From assembly GCA_943788775.1 (NCBI GenBank), contig CALSRO010000001.1, positions 62,001 through 126,000 on the forward strand: a DNA stretch of 64,000 bases. Direction: 5' to 3'. Source of the stretch: an uncultured Flavobacteriales bacterium (GTDB lineage Bacteria; Bacteroidota; Bacteroidia; Flavobacteriales_G; Salibacteraceae). Both the position numbers and the translations under genes were made by a program. Positions 1-9,138 of the stretch are shown one piece after another (position 1 is the stretch's first letter; each line of letters starts with the position of its first letter). The notes under the pieces are model-generated. The model was not told the DNA's origin. It saw only the letters and a list, made by a program, of their open reading frames with translations, and did no database searches.

Positions 1-169
1 TGGTATGGTAGGGGGCGAGCTCAATGGATAAAACCATTGTGTCATTTCTTTCAATTTGATCGCAGAATGAAGGAGAACTAGCTTCCACATGCTTTTCCGA
101 ATCACTGCAACTGGCAATTAGAAGAAATGGAATGAGAAGGAGTAGTCTAGTGAATTGATTGGCGCGCAT
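1..169 (-). CDS. Lipoprotein, N-terminal part (runs off window)
   Basis: The first 56 residues of a minus-strand gene are visible; the rest lies outside the window. The start ATG is at 169-167. The N-terminus has Arg-Ala-Asn-Gln then a leucine-rich hydrophobic stretch ending in LLIASC, a lipobox, so the product is probably an outer- or inner-membrane lipoprotein. It starts 3 bases after the stop of the small exported protein upstream, so it is probably the third gene of the GH92 operon. No function can be assigned from the visible part. Confidence 0.65.
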   Translation of the reverse strand, partial: MRANQFTRLLLLIPFLLIASCSDSEKHVEASSPSFCDQIERNDTMVLSIELAPYHT

Positions 170-172
170 TGA

Positions 173-547
173 TTAATCTTTTTGCATTCCTCCCTTGCCA
201 TCCAACGCGTTCAAGTAGCAAGGATCCTTGTAGCGATAATCTTTCGAAGTGCCGCCCACTTGAATGGTAACAATATCGCCATTAAGTGTCCACGATCCTT
301 TTGTTTTGCCCAATAAGCCATCTGCTTTATTTGTTAAAACAACGCGTCCAAACCGCTTGAGATGATATGTGGATTTAGAGAAGGTAATTGATGGTATTGA
401 AATAGTCGAAGAGTCTCCTTTCTCAATTGTTCGCGCTGGCAACCCAGTGGAGATAGAATATAAACCGCGAACATCTTTCTTCTTCACATCTTGTCCAGAT
501 GCGAATTGAAAAGTGATACAAGCCAGAAGAGTAATTAAAAGTTTCAT
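173..547 (-). CDS. Small exported protein of unknown function
   Basis: This 124-residue protein starts with a clear signal peptide (MKLLITLLACITFQFASGQ, cleavage after about residue 19). The mature part is rich in Thr, Ser, Gly and Lys and looks beta-structured; the stretch with LLGKTKGSWTLNGD resembles lipocalin-like strands, but this is only a resemblance. The start is ATG at 547-545, which overlaps the stop TGA (549-547) of the GH92 gene by one base, so translation is probably coupled. A TTG one codon earlier is less likely. Function unknown. Confidence 0.6.
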   Translation of the reverse strand: MKLLITLLACITFQFASGQDVKKKDVRGLYSISTGLPARTIEKGDSSTISIPSITFSKSTYHLKRFGRVVLTNKADGLLGKTKGSWTLNGDIVTIQVGGTSKDYRYKDPCYLNALDGKGGMQKD

Positions 548-3333
548 CAATTTATTTCGATTTCATCCACGAAAATAAATGCCTCGCCACCTGCTCCTTG
601 ATGCCAAGTGGGAAGAATGCCATAATTTTTAGCTACAACTTTGATGTATTTGAAATTTGAACTGGACTTCAATTTGGGTTCTATTTTTTGAATTTGAACA
701 TTATAGTCGTCCGCAGGAATAGCGTTAGCATTCGTGTTTAACTTTTCAAATTCCACACCATCTGCACTTCCGAAAAAATCAACCTTGGTAGGGAAAATAA
801 TCCATGATCGAGTGTCTTGTAAGAAGGTTGCTTTGATAGTGTTAATGGGTTGTACTGGATTTAGTTCAACGATGGCTTCAAAGTCCTGACCTTGATATCC
901 CTGCCAGTATCCTTTCCGCCAATTTTCATCACCATGAATACCATCAATTAATCCTCGGTCTCCACCAGCAGCGTATTGTGGGTTGTAAGTCGAGTTGATT
1001 TTTACATTCCAATTTGGATGTGGGTTTTTATAGAATCTGGCTTTAACACTACGGCTGCCTGCACTTACACCATTGTTATTGCAAAAAGAAAAAGCCGTAA
1101 CAACATCGCTTTCCGATATGAAAAACGGTGTGTAGGATCGTTCTTGCCCTTCTGATTCGATAATATACCGAACCTCGCAACCTGTGTGTGCTGTAATGTC
1201 AATTTGCAGACTATCATCAAACGAGATACTCGGTGCACGAATGATAGGTGGTGTGATGTAGTTTAACTCATCAGTAGGTGGCTCATTTCTTTTTGGACTA
1301 TCTACTCCAAGTAATGCGAAGTGATCTATGAAAAGATCCGTCTTTAACACCTCTGAAATGGTTTCATTGGTAAACGTGTTTCCATTTTCAAGAAGAACGG
1401 TATATTGATCCAGAAAGGGGGAAACTATAGTGTATTCTGGTTTTCCAGGAGTTACGGCATACAATCCCATGGCCGACATCACATACCATGCACTCATCTG
1501 TCCGCAGTCTTCGTTGCCGATTAATCCATCTGGTTTGGAGGTATAGAATTGCCTCAGAATTTGATGTACACGTTCTTTCGTTTTATTTGGTTTATTCACA
1601 TAGTTGTATAGATAAGCCATGTGATGACTTGGTTCATTGCCATGAGCATATTGACCGACCAATCCACTTATGTCTGGTTGGTTTCTGCCTGTGGTTTGAA
1701 CCGGTGCAGAAAACAGCGCATCGAGTTTGCGTTCAAACGCGTCCTTTCCACCCATGGCCTCTATCATGCCTTCCACATCATGCGGTACAAAAAAGGAATA
1801 CTGCCATGAATTACCTTCAGTAAAATGATTGTTTACTTCTCTCGGATCGAAAGGTTGAAGCCATCCACCGTTCATTCGGGGTCGCATCAAATTAGCATCT
1901 GGATCTAATAGATTTCTCCAAGAATTTGAGCGCAACATATACTTGTGATATTCCTCTGTTTTATCCTGTTGCAATGCCATTTGTGCGATGCACCAATCAT
2001 CATATGCATACTCCAATGTTTTAGAAACGCTTTCATGTTCGTCCTCCACAGATAGAAAGCCTTGTTCAATATATTCTGGAAGCCCCAAATGATCCCAATT
2101 AGCGCTTGCGCACATCGCTTCGAAAGCAAGTTCTTGGTCAAAATTCGGAATGCCTTTTGCGTGGGCATCTGCGATCACAGAAACGCTGTGATAGCCAATC
2201 ATACAGTCGGTTTCATTCGCACATAGCTCCCAAACTGGAAGTCTGCCACCCTCTTGATACATGGCCAGGAAGGTTTTAATAAAATCCAATGTGCGTTCTC
2301 GCTCAATGATTGTGAAAAGGGGGTGTGTAGCTCTAAATGTATCCCACAATGAGAAAATGGTGTAGTAGGTAAATCCTTCGGCTTTGTGGATTTTTTGGTC
2401 TATGCCTCGGTAACTTCCATCTACATCCATTGCTACGTTTGGATGGATCATCACATGATAAAGAGCAGTATAAAATGTTCTAAGCTTTTCTTCGCTTTTG
2501 TCTTCGACTTCGATTTTTGACAATGCTTTGTTCCAAGAAGATTTAGCCTCAGCCTGAACTTTTTCAAAATCCCAATGATCTAATTCGGAATCAAGGTTTT
2601 TTTGGGCTCCATCGGTGCTTACAAACGATAAACCAGTTTTGACGAGCAATTCCTTGTCGCTGGCTTTGAATGTTAAAATGATTTTCGTTTTATCCTCATT
2701 AAATCGATGTTCAAATGGAATCGATGTTTTTATTGCAGCATAGCAATGTTGCTCCTCAGCCCAAGCACTGCTGACTCGGCCAATGAGCAATGATTGATCA
2801 TCTACCACCACGATAGAGCCATTTAACAGTTTGTCACGGTGATTGAGGTCAATGGTTAAACTGAATTCGGATTGAGGAAATGTGTACTTGTGAAATCCTA
2901 CACGCGTGGTGGAGGTCAATTCTGCTAATATCCCATTGTCTAATTTGACTGAGTAATAGCCAGCAGTCGCCCATTCATTTTCGTGTTTGAAAGTGGCCGA
3001 GTATTCTGTTTGTTCAAATGATCCTTTACCAGTTTGTGGCATGATCAGTATGTCTCCATAATCGCTTACTCCTGTACCACTGAGGTGAGTGTGACTGAAT
3101 CCATAGATTCGATTATCGCTATAATGGTAGCCGCTACATCCTTCCCAACTACCGTCAACGCGGGTGTCAGGAGATAATTGAACCATGCCAAAAGGAACGG
3201 TAGCTCCTGGAAATGTGTGGCCATTAAAGTCGGTGCCCACCATGGGGTTCACATAGTCTGCTGGAGTGTTTTGTGCTTGCAAATGGATACAAGCAATCCA
3301 TAGCATAATGAGCAAGAGTTTCTGATAAAACAT
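547..3333 (-). CDS. GH92 family alpha-mannosidase, exported
   Basis: A 928-residue protein with a signal peptide (about residues 1-20, ending in LQAQ). GH92 family motifs are plain: NPMVGTDFNGHTFPGA near residue 28, GFSHTHLSGTG near 79, GNEPSHHMAYLYN near 560 and GNEDCGQMSAWYVMSAMG near 607. GH92 enzymes are calcium-dependent exo-acting alpha-mannosidases that trim mannose from N-glycans or mannans. After the catalytic part there is a chitobiase-C-like beta domain (about 700-770) and a discoidin-like carbohydrate-binding domain (about 780-928). No T9SS tail is seen, so it is probably periplasmic or surface-anchored another way. It is followed by two small exported genes with almost no spacing, suggesting an operon. 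The exact linkage preference cannot be read from sequence. Confidence 0.93.
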   Translation of the reverse strand: MFYQKLLLIMLWIACIHLQAQNTPADYVNPMVGTDFNGHTFPGATVPFGMVQLSPDTRVDGSWEGCSGYHYSDNRIYGFSHTHLSGTGVSDYGDILIMPQTGKGSFEQTEYSATFKHENEWATAGYYSVKLDNGILAELTSTTRVGFHKYTFPQSEFSLTIDLNHRDKLLNGSIVVVDDQSLLIGRVSSAWAEEQHCYAAIKTSIPFEHRFNEDKTKIILTFKASDKELLVKTGLSFVSTDGAQKNLDSELDHWDFEKVQAEAKSSWNKALSKIEVEDKSEEKLRTFYTALYHVMIHPNVAMDVDGSYRGIDQKIHKAEGFTYYTIFSLWDTFRATHPLFTIIERERTLDFIKTFLAMYQEGGRLPVWELCANETDCMIGYHSVSVIADAHAKGIPNFDQELAFEAMCASANWDHLGLPEYIEQGFLSVEDEHESVSKTLEYAYDDWCIAQMALQQDKTEEYHKYMLRSNSWRNLLDPDANLMRPRMNGGWLQPFDPREVNNHFTEGNSWQYSFFVPHDVEGMIEAMGGKDAFERKLDALFSAPVQTTGRNQPDISGLVGQYAHGNEPSHHMAYLYNYVNKPNKTKERVHQILRQFYTSKPDGLIGNEDCGQMSAWYVMSAMGLYAVTPGKPEYTIVSPFLDQYTVLLENGNTFTNETISEVLKTDLFIDHFALLGVDSPKRNEPPTDELNYITPPIIRAPSISFDDSLQIDITAHTGCEVRYIIESEGQERSYTPFFISESDVVTAFSFCNNNGVSAGSRSVKARFYKNPHPNWNVKINSTYNPQYAAGGDRGLIDGIHGDENWRKGYWQGYQGQDFEAIVELNPVQPINTIKATFLQDTRSWIIFPTKVDFFGSADGVEFEKLNTNANAIPADDYNVQIQKIEPKLKSSSNFKYIKVVAKNYGILPTWHQGAGGEAFIFVDEIEIN

Positions 3334-3356
3334 GCGTAAAGAAAAGCACTAAATCG

Positions 3357-3644
3357 CTACCTCAACAAGATCAATTGACTATCCTCCAATCCCTGAACTT
3401 TATGCTTCAGATTTGCCGCAATGTTCACCATTTCACCAGGTCCTATTTGTATTTCTACTCCATTGATACTTGAAAACATTGCCGAACCTTCAATACATAG
3501 GAGAAGAGCTGGTTTTTTGGTAATATGCTCCTTGAGTTCTTCTCCTTTAAGAATTTGAAGACTTAGCGCATTTTCATCCGTGCAATGAAATAGTGGTTTT
3601 GCAGAGACAGTTTTTGATGATTCGTGGAGTTCTTTTAAATTCAT
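3357..3644 (-). CDS. Small cupin-like protein
   Basis: A 95-residue protein with a single cupin-like beta-barrel pattern: a Gly-rich turn in INGVEIQIGPGEMVNIAA and a following hydrophobic strand with HKVQG. Cupins of this size are found as sugar-phosphate isomerase-like or ligand-binding proteins; the metal-binding His/Glu set is not convincing here, so no reaction is assigned. The start MNLKEL at 3644 is preferred over a longer frame (to 3665) because a TAGTTTTG promoter element lies at 3670-3663, inside the longer frame. It lies 23 bases upstream of the GH92 gene and may be cotranscribed with it. Confidence 0.6.
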   Translation of the reverse strand: MNLKELHESSKTVSAKPLFHCTDENALSLQILKGEELKEHITKKPALLLCIEGSAMFSSINGVEIQIGPGEMVNIAANLKHKVQGLEDSQLILLR

Positions 3645-3662
3645 GATAATTGATTTGATTGC

Positions 3663-3670
3663 CAAAACTA
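3663..3670 (-). promoter_or_regulatory. Candidate -7 promoter element for the cupin/GH92 genes
   Basis: Minus-strand TAGTTTTG matches the Bacteroidota -7 consensus TAnnTTTG and lies 18 bases before the cupin ATG. No good TTG element is seen at the usual distance upstream, so the call is tentative. Confidence 0.35.
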
Positions 3671-3731
3671 AATCTACTCAAGTGTTTCAGAATTAAGACA
3701 AATCATTGAGTGACATGAATGATGGTTTAAA

Positions 3732-4703
3732 TCAATGTCTGTTGTCACACCTGATATATATCGGACTCAAATCCTTGTCTATGAAATCGATGGATGGGCA
3801 GCCAAATGAGTTGCCATAGAATCCATAAATGATCGGAGGTTTGTTGGGAAATAGTTTTCCGGTCCATTGACCCATTTCTAGATTATCCATTTCATCTACT
3901 CCAGAAAGTGGCAGTAAATAGGTGCCTTCTGAATCAAAATAGAAGGTGTTAAATATCACCTTTCCTGTTTTTGAATTAGCGACTAATAAATGACGTCCAC
4001 CACCGCCTGTCTCTCGCTCCATGGATTGTAAGTAATAAACGTAAAAAACAGATGTGAATCGATAAACTTCATTTCGAACCACGGTTTTAATCCATTCATT
4101 TTTCCATCGTTTGGCTATTTCCGGAAGTTCGAAATCAGGCATAGATTCCTCTAAAGTCTTCTCCCAAATGATGCGCTGCGTTTCACCCGTTTGAAACGGA
4201 TTTTTTGAAGCTATACTGGCTATAGCGTTGTAGTAATACTCCCCAAGTAAATCATAGGGTAATCCGTCTTTTCCAAATTCAAAACCTATGAGGTATTGGT
4301 CTTGTGTGATTGGGAAATCTGGTCCATACATTGTCAAATGAGCGACAAGGTTTAAACCTGAAAGTGGGAATGAAAAGCACCGATCTAGTTTGAAGCTGTA
4401 GATAAATATAGAGTCTGATACTGCGATGTTTAAACGAGAAAGAAACCTTGTTCGATATGGCTCATTGACTGTATGAGCATTGACATCTTCAAATTTGAAA
4501 TCACCAAGATTTTGTGGATCAATAACCAACGAGTCAGGGTGGTGGCTATGCCTAAAAATATCAGTCATAGAAACAAAGCCAAAGGTTTTTGAATTTTGAT
4601 ATTGAAAGCTCTGAATGCTATAAATTTCCTGAGAATTTCCAATAGTAGAAAGGCAGATGAACAGCATCAGCTGCACTAGAACTGGAATCTTGGATTCTAA
4701 CAC
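3732..4703 (-). CDS. Exported protein of unknown function
   Basis: About 323 residues if translation starts at GTG 4703; this gives Leu-Glu-Ser-Lys followed by a hydrophobic segment ending in IGNSQ, a credible signal peptide. The open frame extends further upstream to 4955 but there it overlaps the divergent M48 protease gene and carries no sensible protein signal. The mature part is mixed polar/aromatic with no motif that I recognise. It contains a GGGGRHLL turn near two thirds of the length and ends with several Cys (SFGCPSID, IRCDNRH). It is divergent from the M48 gene; function unknown. Confidence 0.55.
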   Translation of the reverse strand: MLESKIPVLVQLMLFICLSTIGNSQEIYSIQSFQYQNSKTFGFVSMTDIFRHSHHPDSLVIDPQNLGDFKFEDVNAHTVNEPYRTRFLSRLNIAVSDSIFIYSFKLDRCFSFPLSGLNLVAHLTMYGPDFPITQDQYLIGFEFGKDGLPYDLLGEYYYNAIASIASKNPFQTGETQRIIWEKTLEESMPDFELPEIAKRWKNEWIKTVVRNEVYRFTSVFYVYYLQSMERETGGGGRHLLVANSKTGKVIFNTFYFDSEGTYLLPLSGVDEMDNLEMGQWTGKLFPNKPPIIYGFYGNSFGCPSIDFIDKDLSPIYIRCDNRH

Positions 4704-4782
4704 GATATTTGAATTTAATAGGGAGTATGCTTTGCAAACAATGATACAGTGAAATTTTCCTAGGTTCGTGATAATCATGATT

Positions 4783-6744
4783 ATGAGATTTAAACTCAAG
4801 GAAATTCTAGTCTGCTTATTTATGTTTATCGGATCACCATGGCTGTGCATTGCAGGTGGCCTTGACGTTGGTTCAAGTATCAGTTTGAATTTGGATGAAC
4901 CCGAAGCGGATACGATAAATACGTATCGCCTCAAGCAGCTTATCAAACGCGACATACAAGGTTTGACAAAGCCAGGTTGGCATGCACATTATGCCCATGT
5001 CATCGTTAAAATGGTCGAGAATTATGAGGATAATGGTCTCATAGTGCGCGATTATTATGAATGGGATTCACTGATTAATGAGGCTTTGTTAAGTTTCCGA
5101 ACTTCCCAAAATGAAACCCGTCCTCATATGGCTTACATAGTCAATGACCCAGAGGTGAATATCATTTCAACGGAGGGAGGATTGATCCTAATAAATGTTG
5201 GCCTGCTTGCCGAGATTGAGGATTACAATGAATTAAGAATGCTCTTAGCTCATGAGTTAGGACACGTACATTATCATCACCCCTTTTTAAGCTATGTGAG
5301 AAATGAACAGCAAGAAAATCTTGCGACCGCAGGCACTGTCATGCTCGTTGCTGCCGGTGGTTTGGTGGCGGGAGCGATGTTCGGGGTTGGTTTTGCATCG
5401 GGTATTGGCTTTCTATTAAACAGAGACGAAACCTATCGAAAATTGACAGGATTTCTCGCTGATGAGGAAAGCCGGGCTGATGCACATATGAAAAAGCTAA
5501 TGAGTGAGTCAGAATATAAGTTGGAGCATGGATTAGAAATTTTACCTCGAATCGACCATGAATTGCAGCGAATGGCCATTATTCATGGACGCGCATTTAA
5601 CTTACCTACATTCGGTGGTGCTCATGTAAATTTAAATGACAGATATGAAGAGTTAAGTTCCAGTTTGATTAATGATGCATCGAACCAAGATGCAGTAATT
5701 CGAAAAATTCAAGTTCAAACAAGACGGGATAGGGTCAGAGCCTACAGCGAATTATCGCAATTCAAACAAGCCATCGTAACAGGGTGGCGATATTTAATCA
5801 CAAACGAAAATGATGAGTTGATTAAAAAAGAAATGTTGGATGCATTACAAAATTTGAAATCCATCGATGGGTATGATTACATGAATGGAAAAGTATTAAT
5901 TGACGGATACAAAGTCAGTGAGACTGTGCGTTCGGAAATTGAAAATTCGGCTCTATATACAGGCGAAACTTACAACCATATTCATAGCTTTTTGCAGATT
6001 GATGACTTGAAGGAAAGTCCGTTTTCTGTGGATGTGTCCTATAGAGATTTGGAGCAAAAACTATTGCTGGATCTCAATTTGATTAAGCCAATCGACTTTG
6101 AATTTGAAAAGGCTTGCCGACTTGGTTTGCCAGAGAAATCCGTTCGAGAGGATTACAAGAAGTCTGGAGAAACGTATTTAGATTTTGTGGAGTATTTGGA
6201 TGCGCCAAATGCCTTGAGCTATGATAAATACATCGCTGTACCATTGAATCTTTATCTTGATAATTCAAAAGGAAAAATCAAGAGTTATGATGAGGTAATG
6301 ACCATGACAGATTGGACAATTTGGGAAAAGGAAGTGGACAACTATCTCCCAGGATTTAAAGTGGTGTCACTGAATGGAATCAAGACCATGGACTCTTTAG
6401 CACATAGGGAATTTCAACTGTTGCGGCAAATGGCTGAAATTACTTACAACCTAAAGGATACAGAACAAGATGTGTGGACAGTGCACCCTGCTCTTTCAAA
6501 TTTCTTTGTGAAACAACGGATTGGACACTTGATATTGGTAAAGTTTGAGGAGTTTAATTCCAAATCATACATTGAGCTGACATATGTAGATGTCCGAACG
6601 AATCGCGTAGCCAATATAAAACGTGTTGACCCTGTGAAGAAAAAGCAAACAGAAGACTATGTGAGTGAGCGATTAGCTGAATATTTCCAGCAAACTATTG
6701 AAACTGATTTTGCTAAAGAGGTCTATAATACAAGGACAAATTAG
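4783..6744 (+). CDS. M48 family zinc metalloprotease, exported or membrane-associated
   Basis: About 653 residues from ATG 4783 (ATG 4777 or GTG 4768 are alternatives). The first 25 residues form a signal peptide or anchor (LVCLFMFIGSPWLCIAG). The zinc site HELGH is at about residues 157-161, and the third ligand Glu lies in EESRAD at about 229-233, the usual M48 arrangement. Between them is a Gly/Ala-rich hydrophobic hairpin (about 185-215) that probably inserts into membrane. The C-terminal 400 residues are not recognisable and are much longer than in BepA- or Oma1-like proteases. The next gene overlaps its end, so the protease, the membrane protein and the methyltransferase probably form one transcript. 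The substrate is unknown. Confidence 0.85.
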   Translation: MRFKLKEILVCLFMFIGSPWLCIAGGLDVGSSISLNLDEPEADTINTYRLKQLIKRDIQGLTKPGWHAHYAHVIVKMVENYEDNGLIVRDYYEWDSLINEALLSFRTSQNETRPHMAYIVNDPEVNIISTEGGLILINVGLLAEIEDYNELRMLLAHELGHVHYHHPFLSYVRNEQQENLATAGTVMLVAAGGLVAGAMFGVGFASGIGFLLNRDETYRKLTGFLADEESRADAHMKKLMSESEYKLEHGLEILPRIDHELQRMAIIHGRAFNLPTFGGAHVNLNDRYEELSSSLINDASNQDAVIRKIQVQTRRDRVRAYSELSQFKQAIVTGWRYLITNENDELIKKEMLDALQNLKSIDGYDYMNGKVLIDGYKVSETVRSEIENSALYTGETYNHIHSFLQIDDLKESPFSVDVSYRDLEQKLLLDLNLIKPIDFEFEKACRLGLPEKSVREDYKKSGETYLDFVEYLDAPNALSYDKYIAVPLNLYLDNSKGKIKSYDEVMTMTDWTIWEKEVDNYLPGFKVVSLNGIKTMDSLAHREFQLLRQMAEITYNLKDTEQDVWTVHPALSNFFVKQRIGHLILVKFEEFNSKSYIELTYVDVRTNRVANIKRVDPVKKKQTEDYVSERLAEYFQQTIETDFAKEVYNTRTN

Positions 6745-7405
6745 GCTTTTTGAATCTTCTTCTTTAAGAAGCCAATTGGCGGATGTACTTGGGGTGCTAC
6801 TCGTTTTTTTGGTGTTTAACCAATATTGCATTTCGATCTCATCCGGAGATAATTATCGTGTTTATCAAGATTTTACAATGGTTCTTGGCAGACCCACAAT
6901 AGTGTTCCTTCTTGCATCGGTTGTCGCACTCACTTTTTTTTGGAAATCTGCCAATCTGTTCTGGACATCCATTCCGAAATACATTCGAGTTTCAATATCA
7001 ATTCTCACTCTGCTGGTTTCTTGGAATTATGTGTTCTACGATTACAACTACTTTATGAATGAATGGCATAGGGTTGACCGGTTACTCATAGCTGCGTTGG
7101 CAATTCTCAGCCTTAGATATCCATTGTTCCTGTTTCCGTTGATCGCTGAAATTTATCTAGTCGATTATCAGTTTAATTTTCCTTTGGGTGGTTCAAAATT
7201 GCTAGACAAGTCTATGCCATTGGAAATGCTGAAGATGTTTGCCTCATGGTTTGTGATAGTCGCAATATTTCAATCGAAAAAAGCCATTGACTTCAAAGCT
7301 GAACACTTTGTTCCTCATGTTTTTCTCTTTGTATGGATTTTTTTATTTCCACAGCGGATTGCAGAAAATCGTGGTCAGTGGCAGCCTCTGGGGTTGGCCT
7401 TTTGA
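6698..7405 (+). CDS. Polytopic membrane protein, 5' part of a likely frameshifted gene
   Basis: About 235 residues, starting at TTG 6698 inside the end of the M48 gene (a later TTG at 6776 is also possible). It has five or so hydrophobic segments (for example LADVLGVLLVFLVF and IFLLASVVALTFFW-like stretches). The last 20 codons (after about 7345) turn into a polar, unlikely tail, while the overlapping plus-one frame continues with good membrane-protein sequence (FFYFHSGLQKI). A run of seven T at 7338-7344 is the likely shift point. I read this as the front half of one protein of about 540 residues together with 7287-8324. The alternative is two genes overlapping by about 100 bases. Confidence 0.55.
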   Translation: MKLILLKRSIIQGQIRLFESSSLRSQLADVLGVLLVFLVFNQYCISISSGDNYRVYQDFTMVLGRPTIVFLLASVVALTFFWKSANLFWTSIPKYIRVSISILTLLVSWNYVFYDYNYFMNEWHRVDRLLIAALAILSLRYPLFLFPLIAEIYLVDYQFNFPLGGSKLLDKSMPLEMLKMFASWFVIVAIFQSKKAIDFKAEHFVPHVFLFVWIFLFPQRIAENRGQWQPLGLAF

Positions 7406-8324
7406 GAATGAGATAATCTATAATTTGCTTGCCATACGGGATAGGGGATGGCTTCAAAATGCTCCGCAATGGTTGGTCGATTTTCATTTTGACTACTTTC
7501 TTGCATTTGGAACTGTCGGACAGGTGTTGGTTTTGATAACAGAATTGGCGGCAATATTTGTCTTATGGTCAAAACGCTTGGCTAAGTGGTTGTTTCTCGG
7601 AATATTCATTCTACATTTTCATGTCTTTGTATTGAATGGTGCACTTTTTTGGTTGTGGGGCACAGTAGGTGCTTTCCTTATTTATGCTTTGTTAAAAATG
7701 AAGGTGGATGTTTTTTCAAAACGTAACTTTTTGATTTCCATCCCTCTAATGATTGTATTTGTTTTTGCGCTGCAGGTTTCTAAACTGGGGTGGTACGATT
7801 CACGCCTCGATAACTTTTTCGAGTTGGAGGCGGAGCTATATAAGGGTGAGAAAGAAATGGTGAGTCTAAATACCATGAAGCCTTATACATTGCACTTTCA
7901 GTATGGAAATTTTCTTTCTGTAGTGGACTATAAGAATATTTATTCAGGGTTTTTGATGTTGAACAAGTCAGATTTTGAGGCGTTGGCTGGTGTCGATTCT
8001 TCTGGTGCAATGGAATTGATTGAATCCAAAGGCGTGAATGTTTACCGACCTGAAATGCGTCAGGAGTTATCAAATATTTTGGATTCGTTTTTGGTAAACT
8101 CTGGTCCTCAAGAGAATGAGTGGTTAAACTATTTTCAACCGCCACCATATTGGAATGCACACTACACGGATACACTGGCTGAAGTTAAAGGGCCGGAAAC
8201 AGTGGGGATCACGGTTTACCATAGTTGTGTATTGAGGGATCGTTCTGGAGGTAGAACTCTTTTATGGAAACGACCTGTGATTACAAGAGAAAAAAATGAA
8301 TTCGGAGAGTTGATTTATAAATAA
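7287..8324 (+). CDS. Polytopic membrane protein, 3' part of a likely frameshifted gene
   Basis: About 345 residues from TTG 7287, or 335 from ATG 7317. FFYFHSGLQKI, SLWGWPFENEI and ILHFHVFVLNGALFWLWG recall the HTTM/vitamin-K-carboxylase-like membrane family, which has a transmembrane core and a soluble C-terminal part; the resemblance is weak and catalytic residues cannot be judged. Four or five membrane helices (to about residue 165) are followed by a soluble region of about 180 residues with no known motif. If read with 6698-7338 through a plus-one shift at the seven-T run, it makes a single protein. The methyltransferase gene begins 19 bases downstream. Confidence 0.6.
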   Translation: MTSKLNTLFLMFFSLYGFFYFHSGLQKIVVSGSLWGWPFENEIIYNLLAIRDRGWLQNAPQWLVDFHFDYFLAFGTVGQVLVLITELAAIFVLWSKRLAKWLFLGIFILHFHVFVLNGALFWLWGTVGAFLIYALLKMKVDVFSKRNFLISIPLMIVFVFALQVSKLGWYDSRLDNFFELEAELYKGEKEMVSLNTMKPYTLHFQYGNFLSVVDYKNIYSGFLMLNKSDFEALAGVDSSGAMELIESKGVNVYRPEMRQELSNILDSFLVNSGPQENEWLNYFQPPPYWNAHYTDTLAEVKGPETVGITVYHSCVLRDRSGGRTLLWKRPVITREKNEFGELIYK

Positions 8325-8343
8325 GTTGTCTCTTCGCGAGGTT

Positions 8344-9138
8344 ATGGAAAACTATTACGAAAAGGTAGGTCAGTATTATGACAAGGATGTAGAACTCGGC
8401 TTTGAAAATCGAGCCGATACGAACACGAGCTTACAGCGAATTCGGGATGATTTTCGCACCTATGTGGCCAAACAATCTTTTTCAACCGCTTTAGAAATTG
8501 GCTGCGGACCCGGGTTGGACGCAGAATGGTTTGGCAGTCAGTTTCCTGATAAGAAATTATGCGCCATTGACGTGTCAGCTGAAATGGTGAAAAGTGCCAC
8601 AAAACGTACAATGAGTTTAAATAATGTTGGAGTTAAGCAAGCAACGGAGCATGATTTGGTAGATTTAGAAAACCGGCCATTCGATCTTTGCTACGTCTTT
8701 TTTGGTGCGCTAAACACTGTGGATAGCCTTCCAGTTGCGGCCGAAAAGATATACGACTCGATGACGCCAGGAGGTATCGCTGTATTGACGTTTGTCAATA
8801 AATGGTATTTGAGGGAGTTATTGGTCAACTTGCTGAAATTGAGAATTCGAGTGGCATTTTCAAGAATCAGAAAAGTGTGGGTTGGATATTCCCCAACACG
8901 TTTTTTAGCATCAAAATGTTATACACCATCGACAATCAGAAAGAGCTTCCGTTCGTTCAATGAACTAGATCACCAAGGCTACAGTATTCTTTTCCCAGCT
9001 TGGTACAATCAACATAAATTCAAAGGACAGGAGGACAAAGCAAATAGACTGTGGGAATTAGACAAGAAACTAAACAAGACACCTTTTTGGAAATACGGTG
9101 AATACACCTTATTTGTCTTTCAAAAACCTTTGAGTTAA
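8344..9138 (+). CDS. Class I SAM-dependent methyltransferase
   Basis: 264 residues from ATG 8344. The SAM-binding motif I is LEIGCGPGLDAEWFG (near residue 50), followed by an acidic residue after the second strand (LCAIDVSAEMV) and motif II-like DLCYVFFGALNT. This is the class I Rossmann methyltransferase fold; the substrate cannot be told, and small-molecule or lipid/sugar methylation are both open. The gene is third in a run after the M48 protease and the frameshifted membrane protein. Its last 30 bases overlap the 3' end of the convergent epimerase-like gene, so there is no terminator between them. Confidence 0.85.
   Translation: MENYYEKVGQYYDKDVELGFENRADTNTSLQRIRDDFRTYVAKQSFSTALEIGCGPGLDAEWFGSQFPDKKLCAIDVSAEMVKSATKRTMSLNNVGVKQATEHDLVDLENRPFDLCYVFFGALNTVDSLPVAAEKIYDSMTPGGIAVLTFVNKWYLRELLVNLLKLRIRVAFSRIRKVWVGYSPTRFLASKCYTPSTIRKSFRSFNELDHQGYSILFPAWYNQHKFKGQEDKANRLWELDKKLNKTPFWKYGEYTLFVFQKPLS

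Noticed and set aside
7780..8175. Minus-strand open frame of 131 codons inside the membrane protein gene
   Set aside because: No motif, opposite to the hydrophobic reading of the plus strand; judged a shadow.
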